Shown here: positions 1 to 11,317 of the stretch, in pieces | Layout of the letters: every line of letters begins with the position of its first letter | How positions within the stretch are numbered: the stretch's first letter is position 1 | Assembly: GCA_031216915.1 (NCBI GenBank) | Contig: CM062294.1 | Span: forward strand, 164,193,455-164,257,454 | Origin: Pictodentalium vernedei | Taxonomy: Eukaryota; Mollusca; Scaphopoda; Dentaliida; Dentaliidae | Direction: 5' to 3' | Length of the DNA: 64,000 bases | Position numbers and translations under genes: made by a program | Notes under the pieces: generated by a model | The model's input: the letters and a program-made list of their open reading frames with translations, nothing else | Told to the model about the DNA's origin: nothing | The model's database searches: none

Positions 1-714
1 ATAAGATATAATATGCATCCTAACAGAAAAAACAATAACTGTTTTTAACTAAACCCTGAATTAATACGAATCCAAAACGTTATTGAGTCAGATCACCGAA
101 GTTAAGCAACGTTGAGCCCGGTTAGTCCTCGGATGGGTGACCGTCTGAGCGATCGATTCGGACTCCCGCGTTGTGTCCTTGGGCAAGGCACTTGACCCCG
201 AATGTCCACATGGGGGCACTATGACGCCATGTACTAAGGCATACTGCACGTCGATGGTGTGCATGTCTTCAACCAATCTAGCCCTGCCTGTGCTGCAGTG
301 CAGAGTTACGATGTTGGGGAGCTGGCAGCTGCTCGTCGTTGCTCAGCAGTTCTCTCCAGGTACTCCAGCTTCCTCCACCCGTAAAACTGTCATGGTCATG
401 ATTAGCCATTGTGCATAAGTATGTGACCTTAAACACCAATAAATAAATAAATATAATAAACGTTATTGAACCGACGTCAAGAGGAAAAACGGAAACTAAC
501 CAACAACAGGCACAACAAATGCCCAAAGTCATGATCAGTAACCGATCAACAACCACCTGATGCAAAGCTAGATCTTCATATGAAAAAAAACAATGCATCT
601 GGTAGAAGATGCAAGAATACAAAACGTCCTGAACAGTAATGAACAGGACGTAAACATAGGGGATAAATGGAATACCTATTCCGTTTTACAAGTTAAACTC
701 CCAAGAATTTAATA
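1..714 (-). mobile_element. Diverged DIRS leader fragment, split by a SINE
   Basis: The stretch 470-714 aligns by eye with the non-coding 5' leader of DIRS copies B and C. Shared landmarks in the same order are GATGCAAA, GGTAGAAGATGC, GGACGTAAACAT and CTCCCAAGAA, compared with about 42060-42215 in copy C. It is more diverged than the four large copies and has no coding part or terminal repeat in view. A SINE (87-457) lies inside it. The left limit is outside the window or too decayed to place. This is a remnant of a related subfamily. Confidence 0.55.
87..457 (+). mobile_element. SINE with 5'-truncated 5S rRNA-derived head
   Basis: The first 60 bases match the middle of 5S rRNA (GATCACCGAAGTTAAGCAAC, then GGATGGGTGACCG), followed by a SINE body and a TAAATAAATAAATA tail. 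A 12-bp target-site duplication AAACGTTATTGA flanks it at 75-86 and 458-469, so it is a true retroposed copy. Compared with the fuller copy at 24299-24705 it lacks about the first 45 bases of the head, as expected from 5' truncation during reverse transcription. It needs LINE enzymes in trans. Confidence 0.85.
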
Positions 715-1774
715 AATGAAAGTGTCAATGACACTGTAGCTCAACTTGACAAACTTGAACTGGTAAGTTATAAGTGAAATGGCAAAATTGAAGAACATTG
801 GTACCAATGTTATTTGGTGAAATTTCAACATAACAGCAATGTGTGTGCACAACGTCGGAGTAATCCATGCATTTTTAAATGTAAACTGTAAGACTGGCTA
901 AAGGAAGAATGTTGAAACACAAATGCAGTCCGTTCAGAGGTTATTGTAAATGGCAACTTTTTTCACAGAAATTAATGCTAATCAATAGCTCTTATCTAAA
1001 GGTATCGCCTAATGAGCACAAAAAGTTAGAAAACAATCCCCTGATAAATGTGGCCTGTAGGCCATGTCAAAGAAGAATGCTAATGCACAAATGAGATAAA
1101 TTCAAATATTGTTGCCAACGGCAACAGTTTTTGATGATTATGAAAAGAAAATTGATAGCTCCTATCTTTGTAAATCTGCCTAAGCATACAATGTTTCAAA
1201 ACAACCTGATAATGAATGCTCCCTCTGAGGCATGCCAAAGGAAGATGTTAATGCACAAATGCACTAAGTTTGAAGGTCATTGCTTGTGGCAATGTTTTTT
1301 TCTCTCTTTTTTATGGAAATTCATAAATATACCCTGCAGAGAGTGCAAAAGGGATAGGTTCAAATGTTGGTCATAACTAAAATATTTTTTGAAAATTAAG
1401 AGTTAACTTGCCTTTAAATGAAATAATATTTGGAGCTTATAATGGTAGCCATTGCAATGCATTATCAAGGGTAAATTGTAAGACAAACTTAGTGTCTTTT
1501 CTTTTCATATTAAACTTTGTATTTACTTTTGAAACTCATCAGATAATTTGTGAATGTTAACACTCTTCCTGAGGTTTCATTGCAAATTTTATATTTTACA
1601 AGTTTGTAATCAACCTGTGGGACTGTTAACTGCATTAAAGTTGCTGAGGGCTATAGTATCATTTTTAGGGTAGAAAAATTATCTGGTAAAAGAACATTTA
1701 CTCAAAAGAAATCTCCTTATTCCCTTGATAGACCCACAGACTGCCATGTCCACAGTAATATGTTGGGTTGCATG
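715..1774. repeat. Intronic stretch with three 168-bp tandem units
   Basis: No exon seen. Units of about 168 bp repeat between roughly 890 and 1375: the segment around ATGTTGAAACACAAATGCAG at 909 recurs in diverged form at 1077 and 1245. The third unit contains AAATGCACTAAGTTTGAA, which is also present in the 167-bp array at the right end of the window, so the two may be distantly related cores. The first 34 bp (715-748) match 11459-11492 next to host exon 5. Confidence 0.5.
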
Positions 1775-2038
1775 TACAGTACGTGGAGAGTGGATTGTAA
1801 CAAAATCACCCGCGGAGTGGAGTTATCACCCAAAATATCACTTTCAAATTCTGTACATGTGGGCAAAAAACACTAGCAATGTTTCAGCCAATGGACCTCC
1901 GGGTTTAACCCGGAGGTCCATTGGCTAGAACTTTGCTTGTGATTGTTATGCTTTGCAACAAATTCGCAATTATTACTTGGGTGGAATCTCCACTCTGCGG
2001 GTGATTTAGTGGTAATACACTCTCCACGTACTGTAATG
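1775..2038. mobile_element. MITE with TACAGTACGTGGAGAG termini and central palindrome
   Basis: The left end TACAGTACGTGGAGAGTG is matched in inverted orientation by CACTCTCCACGTACTGTA near 2020-2038. At 1889-1925 lies a perfect palindrome with 17-base arms starting CCAATGGACCTCC. A right-half copy is at about 28310-28446. No transposase is present; superfamily unassigned. Confidence 0.65.
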
Positions 2039-2045
2039 CAAAGTA

Positions 2046-2319
2046 ATAATTAGCTCATTTCAACACAGGGTAAATTGATTAATTCATTTAAAATTCTGTG
2101 AATGGTCATAAATTCCATTAGCAGTGCATTTTAATGAGAATTGGCTTATTCCAACAGAGGATAGACTGAATAATTCATTTAAAATTCTGTGAATGGTCAT
2201 AAATTCCATTTAGAAGTACATTTTAATAATTAGCTCATTCCAATACAGGGTCAACTTGTCAATTGATTTAAAAGTCTGTGAATGGTCATCCATTCCATTA
2301 GCAGTACATTTGAATGAAA
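2046..2319. repeat. 90-bp tandem repeat, left block, split by DIRS copy A
   Basis: Units starting TTAGCTCATT, at 2050, 2140 and 2230, contain TCTGTGAATGGTCATAAATTC. The same unit resumes at 9400 after DIRS copy A. The array was about six units of 87-90 bp before DIRS A entered. Confidence 0.75.
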
Positions 2320-2358
2320 GTTAAAAAATTTATAGTAATTTATATATTTTTTATACTT

Positions 2359-2547
2359 ACCAATGACCCAGACATAGCTGGTGCTAACTCTTAAAATATA
2401 GGGCCAAACACAAATTTTGCCCACCAATCCCCAAAATTTGCATCTAAAACTAAAGAAAACATGTCCTGAAAGGCCCTCCACACTTCGCCCCTACTGCGCA
2501 TGCGCAGTGTCAAGGACGTTCCGAAATTGGCGCCATTTATCATTCTA
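2359..2547 (+). repeat. Left inverted terminal repeat of DIRS A
   Basis: The reverse complement is found at 9195-9383 with few differences, over about 189 bp. It holds the palindrome TGCGCATGCGCA at 2495-2506 and AAATTGGCGCCA. Beyond it toward the end lies the AT-rich terminal stretch 2320-2358, unique to this end. Confidence 0.88.
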
Positions 2548-2621
2548 ATAACCAGTGCCTGGTAAGCGCTATGTACTCAGCGGGGAGGCAAGAGTTCCCA
2601 ACTCCTGGGAGGGCCATCCCC

Positions 2622-2703
2622 GTCTGGGTCATTGGTAAGTATAAAAAATATATAAATTACTATAAATTTTTTAACATTTTTATACTGTACCAATGACCCA
2701 GAC
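2622..2703 (-). repeat. Internal complementary region (ICR) of DIRS A
   Basis: Bases 2622-2675 are the reverse complement of the left terminus 2320-2373. Bases 2676-2703 are the reverse complement of the right terminus just inside the last ATT. The ICR thus spells the joined ends of a circle, with the join at TTAAC|ATTTT. In DIRS elements this template completes the termini during circular DNA synthesis. It is intact here. Confidence 0.9.
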
Positions 2704-3293
2704 ATAGCTGAATAGTAAAAAGGCTGGAGGGCCAAGGACATAGAGCAAAATGGAATACGCTCAATAAAATAAAATAGAGTCATCCCCTGTAGGGAAAAGA
2801 AGTAATAGGCCTTACATGTATTTTTCTTATTTATGATAAATTAGAAAGATACAACACCTTCCAAAATTGAGCTTCATACATCCATGTACTCTATTAATAT
2901 CCAATATAATCCTATACTAATAATTTTTAAAGTAAGCCAATAATAAAGTAAGTCTAGAGAATAGAGACTCTTATACTCCTAAAAGTGTCTGAGAATTGCA
3001 TAATCATGTCCGTTGACATATGCAATATTCAAAAGCTATACTTTAAAAAGTAAGACTTGAATGAATTTTAAAAACTTAAACTTCTCACTAAACAACCATC
3101 CCAATAACAGCTCAGAATTACTAACTCCGGAGGAGGTATCCCCTTGTTTTCATAGTAAAACAGGTGACCCAAGGGAACACCCTCCCCCCCCCCCCCCTTT
3201 TTCTTGCCCTGGGTCAAATAGCCCAGAGCGAAGAGGGCAGCCGAACGGAGACACTGCCGAAACAGACAGCCTACCTAGCTATAGTAGCAACTG
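2704..3293 (-). other. 3' non-coding region of DIRS A
   Basis: AT-rich sequence between ICR and YR remnant, shared with copies B-D. It contains a C-tract (about 3183-3196) whose length varies between copies. No gene seen. Confidence 0.6.
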
Positions 3294-4310
3294 TTAAGAG
3301 AATGACATTCTGAGCAGTAGATAATAGACCTAACAAAAGAGGCCTCCAGAAATTGACTCGATATTTCTAAGATAAAATTCATGAGTGTGGATGGCTGAGC
3401 GCAATGAGCGGCCTTCAAAAATCTATAATAGCGACACTATTAATGTAAGCCCAAGAAGTAGAAGAACTCTTACTTCATGAGCCGAAATCTTAAGCACAAC
3501 TGCTAAGTCAATGATATACCATAAGCAGTACCGATAGTTAATAGAATCCATTAACAATAAAATGGAGCGTAACGTCCTTCTACTAGACATCAAAGACAGA
3601 AGAAGCTTACGCCCTTGTAATAAACAGATATCTGTTTATAAATACATAAACTGTACCCGGAAAGAGTAAAGGCCTATGCCCATACGAAGACGGAAGGACC
3701 TTAAAATAATAGGTTCCGGATAATAGGAGCCTAACTCTTATGCAACAATCCAACCTAAATAGTAACGGAAGTATTGATTCCGAAACTATGAAAGTGAAAA
3801 TCATCCATCGATAGTGCATGAAACTCACTGACTCTACAGTAAGAGAGAAACCAACAGAATTACTGTCTAAAAGGTCAGAATTTGAAAACTACTGTTTCCA
3901 GAGGCTCAAATGATTACTTAGCTAAATAAGAACCGAAGTTAAAATCCGTATAGGAATTTAATCTAAAGATTCTAAGTCTATTTATCAAAAAGTTACTAAC
4001 TGACTTAGATAAAGAGACAAAAGACTCAATTGTAAACTATCGTAGAGTGCATAGGTATGAGGTAACATAAACCTATAACCTAAATAATAACAGGCTGCAG
4101 TAGATCTTGTGAAACAAGTATACTAAAAAATAGCAATGAGTAGTATGGAGGGATCAAGAATATGAACATAATGATCCCCACACCACGACGGAAGAGCCTC
4201 CACTTTAGTCGCATAGAATAGCGAAGAAGAGGATCTCCTATAGTAAGAAATCGCGTCCAAAGCTCGTCCAGTACAGTGCTTACAATGCAATATGGACCAC
4301 ACAACGGAAA
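3294..4310 (-). pseudogene. DIRS A tyrosine recombinase remnant
   Basis: Collinear at DNA level with the intact YR of copy B (14673-15713), from the terminal TAA to the region coding GKHF. Many single-base indels and stops break the frame into pieces under 90 codons. The pieces recall the intact protein only locally, for example RALDAISYYRRSSSS against RAVDAISNCRRTSSS. Copy D carries nearly the same lesions, so most predate the split of A and D. Not functional. Confidence 0.85.
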
Positions 4311-5208
4311 ACATGAAGGTTGCGACCTTGCTGGTTGTGATAAAGATGACACGATTTACCCAGTGAAAAAAGATCCTCACATAGAGGAAGATTTCACGTT
4401 AAGACCCACAGTAGACAAGAGAGTAAATTACTCATGATCTCTGTGAAGATAGAGATGCTATCAACAGAAATGTATTGTGGTTGTTTATCTTAGCAATACC
4501 TGCTAAAACAACAGCGCCGGAGGATACGCGTATCCTATCATTCCGTCCTATAGATCAATAGAGCGTTAACACTATTAGCTCAGAGATCTGGACAAGCCAA
4601 CACATACGTCTGCAATTGATTAGCAAGCTGTGTCATAAATAAATCATCATTGGGCGCTCCCATAGATAGCAAATCTGATTGAATACTTGTTTGTTGAGAG
4701 TCCATTCTGACAGCAACAAGCGACCCGTAAGAGAACGGGAGTCCGATAAAACAATCAGACGACCCGGAATATGACGGACCAAAACTGAACTTGGTGTACT
4801 ATAACCAACAGACGGATTCTTTCCATTAAATTGAATAACGGAAACGAAAGAGTGCCTCCCTGGTTCCGGAGATACGCCACTACTGTCGAATTAAAGGACA
4901 GGAATTTGGGCATGCGTTTCTGAATAATGTTCATGCAATGACATAAAGCAAGCCTAAAAAACATTATTCCGCGGAAGTTAAACTGATTGCTAAAAGACTG
5001 CGGAACCCAAAGACCCTGGCACTTCGAATCCATAGGGATCAGTATATATCCCAATCTGATTGACTGGCAACCGTCATAACAGCCACACTCGGGTCCGGCA
5101 ACTGCGGCGGCACTCTCTGAGTCAACCACCGAATGTTTGCCCCAGTCTGAATCTCTTGTAACACTAGATAGACAAGAGAACGTATAAATCGAGCAATTCA
5201 TGGATTGC
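4311..5208 (-). pseudogene. DIRS A RNase H / post-RNase H remnant
   Basis: Matches copy C from about 38146 down to the start of YR. Recognisable pieces are FNSTVVAYLRNQGGT, equivalent to SDNTTVVAYIRNQGG in copy C, and LALCHCMN, equivalent to LALRHWMD. The reverse transcriptase core that should lie upstream in the reading direction is absent: sequence passes at about 5209 straight into the gag C-terminal region. Confidence 0.85.
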
Positions 5209-8200
5209 CGGAAAGTTGCCGTCGAAGAGAAGCTCCTCCGAGAACGAAGCGACTCTGAGAGAGTTCTTAACCTTACTATCCACGCGTGTGGATGTAGCTA
5301 GGGCTGCGTCACGTCTAACCAACTGCAATCAGCCACTGAACGGCGGAGTTATACGTGAACAAACTACTGCCCTCAAAAGAAATTACATTGAGAATAATAT
5401 CCCGTAAATCTTTTCTTGAAGACGTAATGATAACGCCTCAGTAAGGCGGATTACGTATAATAAAGCGTCTAAGTTAAGTCTACTATACATAATGTCGTTC
5501 CCAACATTGAAATTGGAAAAGACATAAACGGCGAAAAAGAATATATGCAGTCTTTAATCACACCGTCTAGACGCATATGAACTCTCGGTATGCCCTGCTC
5601 TGCCAAAATAAACTATTTGTAAAAATGATAAAATGGCAGAAATGAGCAACGCGGACAAAAAACTAAACTATCATGCTTAGTAGCAGGCTTGTATATATAT
5701 ATATATATATAGCGTCGAAAAATAAAACACATGTTGTAATGACAATATTGGACTGCGTCGGTAAGTCAGGGACAATGTCCCTGTACCGATCGAAAAAACC
5801 GAGTCCAATGACGCTATAAGTCTCTTATCCAAGATCGCAGCAATGAAGTCCGAAATAATAATCACAGGAAGATAATGCCAGAAGATATGAAAGGCATCTT
5901 CCGATACTACTAAAGGGAAAACTCGAAATCTTTCGAATCCCTTTCGCCATCCTGTCGGACCCTATAAAGCGTTCGGTCGTCCGTAGCTGATGCAACCGCG
6001 GACCGCACCGACCCAGCGCCGTCGGATAATTCCTGATTCGACCGAGAAACTGTCAATTGCTGGGATGCTGCGAAATAACTGTGCTAACTCGGATAACACG
6101 TCCGTCACTGAGGCCTGAGGAGAAGCGGTCTTACGATGCATTGCCGCTGGAAGCTCCGTGATCGTTACCCCGTGCATACTTCCAATATGCGAGCGAACGG
6201 AGTGTATAGGCCTCGTGTCCCTTGGCTACCGGATGGCGCGACCTATTCGCCGTGGAATCACTGAATGCCGAAACTGATCGGATACTCGAGGTCACGTAGC
6301 CAATGTGCGGTCGTGTGCCCTGCTGTGAGGATGAGGAAGCATTAAAGACAGTCTCTCGGACTGTCAATATAACGGAGCATCCCGAGCAACGGACATATGC
6401 TCCGAATGTAAAATATCTGAACCACAACATGCGGTCCCCTATGTTGTTGGGCGAGAGAGGAACCTCTCTCGCTCACAGCCCGGACGGACCTGGACAAGCC
6501 AGGAACCGGACTAACAGGCTTCCTCCGATCTGTCCTCAATCTGCCGTCACTGGGTGAGTACTAAAGTAATTAAAGTGCTCGCATCACCCAAATCTCCTTC
6601 CTAGACCGCAACGGACGAACCCGGCAGCCGAACCATTCGATGAATGTACGCTACACCGGGTGAGCTAGCGAATGTCACTCCGTAAGCGATAGACATATTC
6701 CATGAGCACTTATTGCCGCTAACTCTTCATTAACTATGACGACAGAGGCACACTTTTGAAAGACATCTCCATAACTCTTCGAACAAGAAACCAGAAATGC
6801 TTGGATAGCAAGCATAAAATAATAATATATATAGCGTCGTTCAATAATTCGAAAGTTTGTGTGACATTATTGGACTATGTCGGAACTGAGGGACGATGTC
6901 CCTGAACCGAACCAAAAATTTCTAAGTCCACCGACGCTATCAGTTTCTTATCCGGCATCGCAGCATATGTTGTTCCGAAAGGGAAAGCTTGAAATCCTCC
7001 GAATCCCTTTCGGTATCCCGTCAGACCGGATGAAACTTTCGGACGTCCGTACCCGCTTCCGCGGAGCGTCCCGACCCAGCATCGTCGGATAAAATATATG
7101 CGACAGATTCAGTTGATGCTGGGATGCTGCGATAAACTGTGCTATTAAGGAAAGCACGTCCGTTCCCGAGGCCTGTGCAGTAGCGGACTTACGATGCATT
7201 GCCGCCGGAAGCTCCATGTACGTTGACTCCCGCACACTTCCTATGCGAACGTCCGGAGTCTGCAGGCCTCGTGTCCCCGGCTACCGACCCAGCGCCGTCG
7301 GATAATTCTCGATCCGACACCGTTTCTGTCGGCTGCTGGGATGCTGCGATAAGCTGTGCTATGTGCACAAGAATGTCCGGCGTCGAGACCTGCGGAGGCG
7401 CAGTCTATCGCTGCTTCGCCGAGGGCAGCTCCGCATCAGATGGCTCCCGCATACTTTTCCTATGCGAACGTCCGGAGTCCATCGGTCTCGAATCCCTGGC
7501 TGCCGGATGGTGTGACCTGGTCGCCGAAGAATCCTTGATCGGCGAAGCTGGTAATATATCAGCGGTCACGCAGCCAAGGTGCGGTCGTGTGCGCTGACGA
7601 GAAGAGGAAGCCTTAGCAGTCTCAGCGGACTGCCTATACAACGGAGCGTCCCGAGCGACGGACGTATGCTCCGCTAGCGACACATTTTGTACCACAACAT
7701 CTGGGGCCAGATGTTGTTGAACGAGAGAGGGGCCTCTCTCGCTTGCCGTCCGGATGGACCGGAACGAGCTATGAACCGGACTAAAAGGCTTCCTCCGTTC
7801 TCCCTCCGATCCGCCGTCACTGGGTGTGCATTAAGTTAATTTTATAGTGCTCGCATCACCCCAAAATTCCTTCTAGACCGCAACGGACGAACCCGGCTGC
7901 CGAACCATTCGGTGAATGGACGCTACACCGGGCGAGCTAGCGGACGTCAAAGGCCGTCGAACCTACTAGGGTCCTCTTAGGCAATTGGCGTATTACATGA
8001 GCACTTTTCCGCTAGCCCTTCATTAATTGTGACGACGGAGGCACACTGTTGGAAGACATCACAGATACATCACCCTAATCTTGATCGTCTGAAATAGAAA
8101 TTGATAAAGTAGAGTGACCCTGCGGGGAAAGGACCGGAGTGTCCAAATCCCCAACAACATACCGTGACATACGCTTCCCATATTGTCATCGAAATCATAC

Positions 8201-8310
8201 GATACAGAACAGGAGTTAATGCGAGTACACTGACCACATATAGAATGATAATAAAGTCAGAGGAAGACTTCCTCTTAAAACAATTGATCAATATCCTTTC
8301 AATGTGAAAA
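5209..8310 (-). pseudogene. DIRS A gag remnant with internal duplication
   Basis: Gag-like sequence present more than once. In reading direction, a first copy runs about 8310 to 6832, then the element jumps back and repeats much of gag's first half from about 6790 to 5690 before continuing to the gag/RNase H junction at 5209. A further insert at about 7285-7530 repeats the segment starting CGACCCAGCGCCGTCGG and is closest to copy B (18726-18965). Short TA repeats (5691-5710, 6821-6832) mark the joints. All frames are broken. Confidence 0.8.
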
Positions 8311-9194
8311 GAAAACAAGTCCTGGTACTCGCACTAACCCCTGGCAATCAAAATACATAATAATAATATGATCCATTAATATAGAAAAAATAATTGAAAT
8401 CAAAATATTTTGAAAAAATATTTTTTCAGAACAGCCCAAGTTTCTGAAAAGTAACGTTGAGCCCCAATGGATCCCAAGCCTAAGTGTGGACAAAAATTTT
8501 AAAAATATTTTAAACAATTTATTCAACACTTACGAACAATAATAATGTATCTAGTTATGATTAAAATAACATAAAGATATTATTTTTTAGAAATCCCCCC
8601 CTCACACAGAGGGCTGTTGTAAATGTAAACAATGAGTGTAAAAACACTAAAATAAGACTCCAGGCACCCAGGCCCGAAATCAGTTACCAAAAATACACTA
8701 TCTGATGCAAAACAGAGACTTCCAGGGAAGAAACTGCAGAACATCAGATGGTAGATGCAGAACACAATGCCTAACCACCCGTAGGTGAAGACGTAAACAT
8801 GGGGAAAGAACAGAATTCATTCTGTTATTCAGCTAAAACTCCCAAGAAATTTTAGTAATAATAATTACAGAAACTATGCCAAAAGCATGGGAGAATAGCA
8901 AGGGGGAACTTAAAGGACAGGGAGAGAGGAAAACACTTGTAAAAACAGTGTAACTAAATAATCAGAATGACATCAAAATGGCTGCTGCCTTGAAAATAGG
9001 TAACTTAACATAATTTCATTAAGAAATTTTAAGTTACAGCCCTGATAATATTCTGTCACACATTCTTTTCCTCTCCTCCTTCTCTATCCTCCTTAGAATC
9101 ACCATTTCACTAATACTTATGTGTCTGGCATCATTTAAACTGAGATTTAAAAGCACAAAGATCAGTCAGATGTTAACTGATGAAGGGCCAAACT
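8311..9194 (-). other. 5' leader of DIRS A
   Basis: Non-coding leader between terminal repeat and gag, collinear with 19800-20600 in copy B and 41460-42470 in copy C. No ORF of note. Just before the terminal repeat it carries a pyrimidine-rich stretch (about 9065-9095). Confidence 0.6.
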
Positions 9195-9383
9195 TAGAAT
9201 GATAAATGGCGCCAATTTCGGAACGTCCTTGACACTGCGCATGCGCAGTAGGGGCGAAGTGTGGAGGGCCTTTCAGGAGATGTTTTCTTTAGTTTTAGAT
9301 GCAAATTTTGGGGATTGGGGGGCAAAATTTGTGTTTGGCCCTATATTTTAAGAGTTAGCACCAGCTATGTCTGGGTCATTGGT
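9195..9383 (-). repeat. Right (5') inverted terminal repeat of DIRS A
   Basis: Partner of 2359-2547. On the coding strand this is the upstream end and would carry the promoter. The termini differ outside the repeat: this end closes with ACAGTATAAAAATATT. Confidence 0.88.
9236..9247. promoter_or_regulatory. NRF-1-like palindrome in DIRS A 5' terminal repeat
   Basis: TGCGCATGCGCA matches the known NRF-1 consensus YGCGCAYGCGCR. The same motif occurs in the terminal repeats of B (12714-12725, 20647-20658) and D (54786-54797), and with one change in C (42502-42513). A promoter role is inferred, not shown. Confidence 0.5.
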
Positions 9384-9399
9384 ACAGTATAAAAATATT

Positions 9400-10879
9400 A
9401 GTGCATTCCAACACTGGGTCAACTTGTCAATTGATTTGAAATTCTCTGAATGGACATAAACTCCCTTAGCAGTACATGTTGATTTGCTCATTCCAACACA
9501 CGGTAAACTGGTTAGTTGATTTTCTATGAATGGTTATAAATTCCATTAGCAATTTGTATTTTAATGAGCATTAGCTTTCTCCAACAGAGGGTAAACTGGT
9601 CAATTAATTGGCAATTCTGTTTCTTAGTGATTTCACTGAGAAGTCTTTATAAGGAAATAATTTGAGTGTTGTGCAAAGTTGGTTTTGTGATGTTTCAATT
9701 GCTTCCACACCAGTTTATATAAATAATATAGTTTTGTAATTTTGGAAAGAGTCAGTGTCTGTTGAGGATAGGATTTGAAGTTATTGTTCTGCATTGGTAG
9801 TATGAATACACAATTGAAGTCAATTATGTTAGGTCTAATTAGTTGTGCATATAGCAAAGGTTATAAGTACTTGATTTTGTACTGTGTGGATAACACAACT
9901 ATATATTCAAGTTAAAGTTTGAGGTTATTGTTTATTGCGGGTAGCATAAGATAACAGGTGCAAATCCTCAAATAGTTCATTGGTTAGTGTTAAGCCGAAA
10001 GCACATAGGTTAGTGTTAAGCTGAATGCACATAGGTTAGCGTTAAGCCGAAAGCACATGGGTTAGTGTTAAGCCAAAAGCACAGAGGTTAGTGTTAAGCC
10101 AAAAGCACAGGGGTTAGTGTTAAGCTGTTAGCACATGAGATTGATGTTGGGTTAATGCAGAAATAATTGACTCGCTAGATTGGATGTATTTGTTTTGTAT
10201 TGCTGGTGTAGAGAGCTGGCAAGAGCCAAGCACAAGTACACTTGGAGTAAATATATCTGTATTATTCACTGGTGTGGAAGACATTGATAGCTGCACATTT
10301 CCAAGTTAAGATTTAGAACTTAGAGTGGGTTCTGTTTGTTTTGTTGTTGTGATGTGCTGGCAAGAGCCAAGCACAAGCACACTTTGAGTCAATATCCATT
10401 GGGTGGTGGAATCAGATTACAGTGCTGCCCATTTTCATTTCAAACCACTAGTCTGAGAGAATTACAGTAAAGAATATTAGGGGAGATAAGTCTTCCTAAT
10501 ACCACATATTTGCAATCTGGACCAGATAACAGAATTTAATAGGAGTTGTACTACATTTTGTGTATAAATGTTTCTTGGTTGAATGTTTCTATTTAATAAA
10601 TTGTTAATTGGACTTCTTTCTAGCCAATGCCCTTCAAGGCCCTTTTATTTATAAGTTACTGTTGGTATTTTCCTCACAAATGTGAGGTGGTGTCATCCTC
10701 ACAATTCTATTTCTCCCTCCCCACTTTTCCTTATACCACTGTTTCAGCAGTGATGATCTGAGAAATTGTGAGGAGGAAATAGTGGCAATCAGTTGCATGC
10801 TTCATCTCTGATTGCATAGAGTGTGTGGGGAGGGGTTCACTCAGTCCCTTCCTTGTGCCTTGGGAGAGGTGTTACACTT
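9400..10879. repeat. Right block of 90-bp repeat, intron sequence, 26-bp minisatellite
   Basis: 9400-9630 continues the 87-90-bp array interrupted by DIRS A. At 9982-10137 six head-to-tail copies of a 26-bp unit (GGTTAGTGTTAAGCCGAAAG plus 6 more bases) occur. The remainder, 10138-10879, looks like unremarkable intron sequence; two short phrases (AGAGCCAAGCACAAG) recur at 10212 and 10364. No exon seen. Confidence 0.65.
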
Positions 10880-11216
10880 CCAGCATCCTGCTACACTGTT
10901 GATTCAATGAAAACCATCATTGATTTGTTTCTGGCATCTTCAAAAATGAGATTTTATAGCACAGATGTCAGTTCAGTTGTTACTGACTTTGGGCCAAACA
11001 GAAGGATGATGTTTGGGCCAATTCCGGTCTCTTCCTGGGTACTGCGCATGCGCAAGTACTAAAAAAATGAAGGGCTAGATAGGACTTTTCCTTTTCGGTA
11101 CTGTATGCAAATTTTGGGGATTGGGGAGGTTCAAAATTTGTGTTTGGCCCTTAATAATATTGAGGTTGCACCAGCTAAGTCTGGGCCATTGGGTTTTAGT
11201 ATAAAAATATACATTG
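10880..11216 (-). mobile_element. Diverged DIRS 5' terminal fragment
   Basis: Runs from leader-type sequence (TTTCTGGCATC, GCACAGATGTCAG) through a diverged terminal repeat (CTGCGCATGCGCA, GCAAATTTTGGGGATTGG, GTCTGGGCCATTGG) to the terminus TATAAAAATAT. No coding part or opposite end follows. It is clearly older than copies A-D. Confidence 0.7.
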
Positions 11217-11220
11217 TAGG

Positions 11221-11312
11221 TTAACCCTTTACCCAATATGCACAATGTCAAAATTTATTTTACTCGTATTTTTTTTCAAATATTTAAAAAATTTCAACAA
11301 ATACATGAATTA
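11221..11312. mobile_element. Half piggyBac-like MITE abutting host exon 5
   Basis: Starts TTAACCCTTTACCCAA, like the complete MITE at 52792-53040, and keeps similarity to about ATTTCAACAAAT near 11302. It stops within a few bases of the splice donor of exon 5. The other half is missing. Confidence 0.55.
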
Positions 11313-11317
11313 CGTAC

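Larger units (their letters stand above)
2320..9399 (-). mobile_element. DIRS retrotransposon copy A (non-autonomous, RT-deleted)
   Basis: A 7,080-bp element read on the minus strand, so its 5' end is at 9399. The left terminus starts GTTAAAAAATTTATAG and the right ends CAGTATAAAAATATT. Inverted terminal repeats lie at 2359-2547 and 9195-9383, and an internal complementary region at 2622-2703. Flanks have no target-site duplication, as in other DIRS elements, which insert as circles through a tyrosine recombinase. Coding regions are pseudogenes: gag is partly duplicated, the RT core is missing, and RNase H and YR are riddled with stops and indels. It is nearly identical to copy D. Termini and ICR look intact, so mobilisation in trans is plausible. 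Confidence 0.9.

Noticed and set aside
1889-1925. A transcription terminator hairpin
   Set aside because: Perfect palindrome but in a eukaryotic MITE with inverted ends; no gene precedes it and no T-run follows.
2320-2373. A target-site duplication around the DIRS elements
   Set aside because: Left and right flanks of A, B and C share only short A/T-rich bases; the DIRS A empty site shows no duplication.
7199-7597. Plus-strand open frames in the DIRS copies (for example 132 codons here, 127 at 18199)
   Set aside because: They lie antisense to gag and appear only because gag is GC-rich and stop-poor on the other strand.
9982-10137. A CRISPR-like array
   Set aside because: The 26-bp units are contiguous with no spacers; this is a minisatellite.
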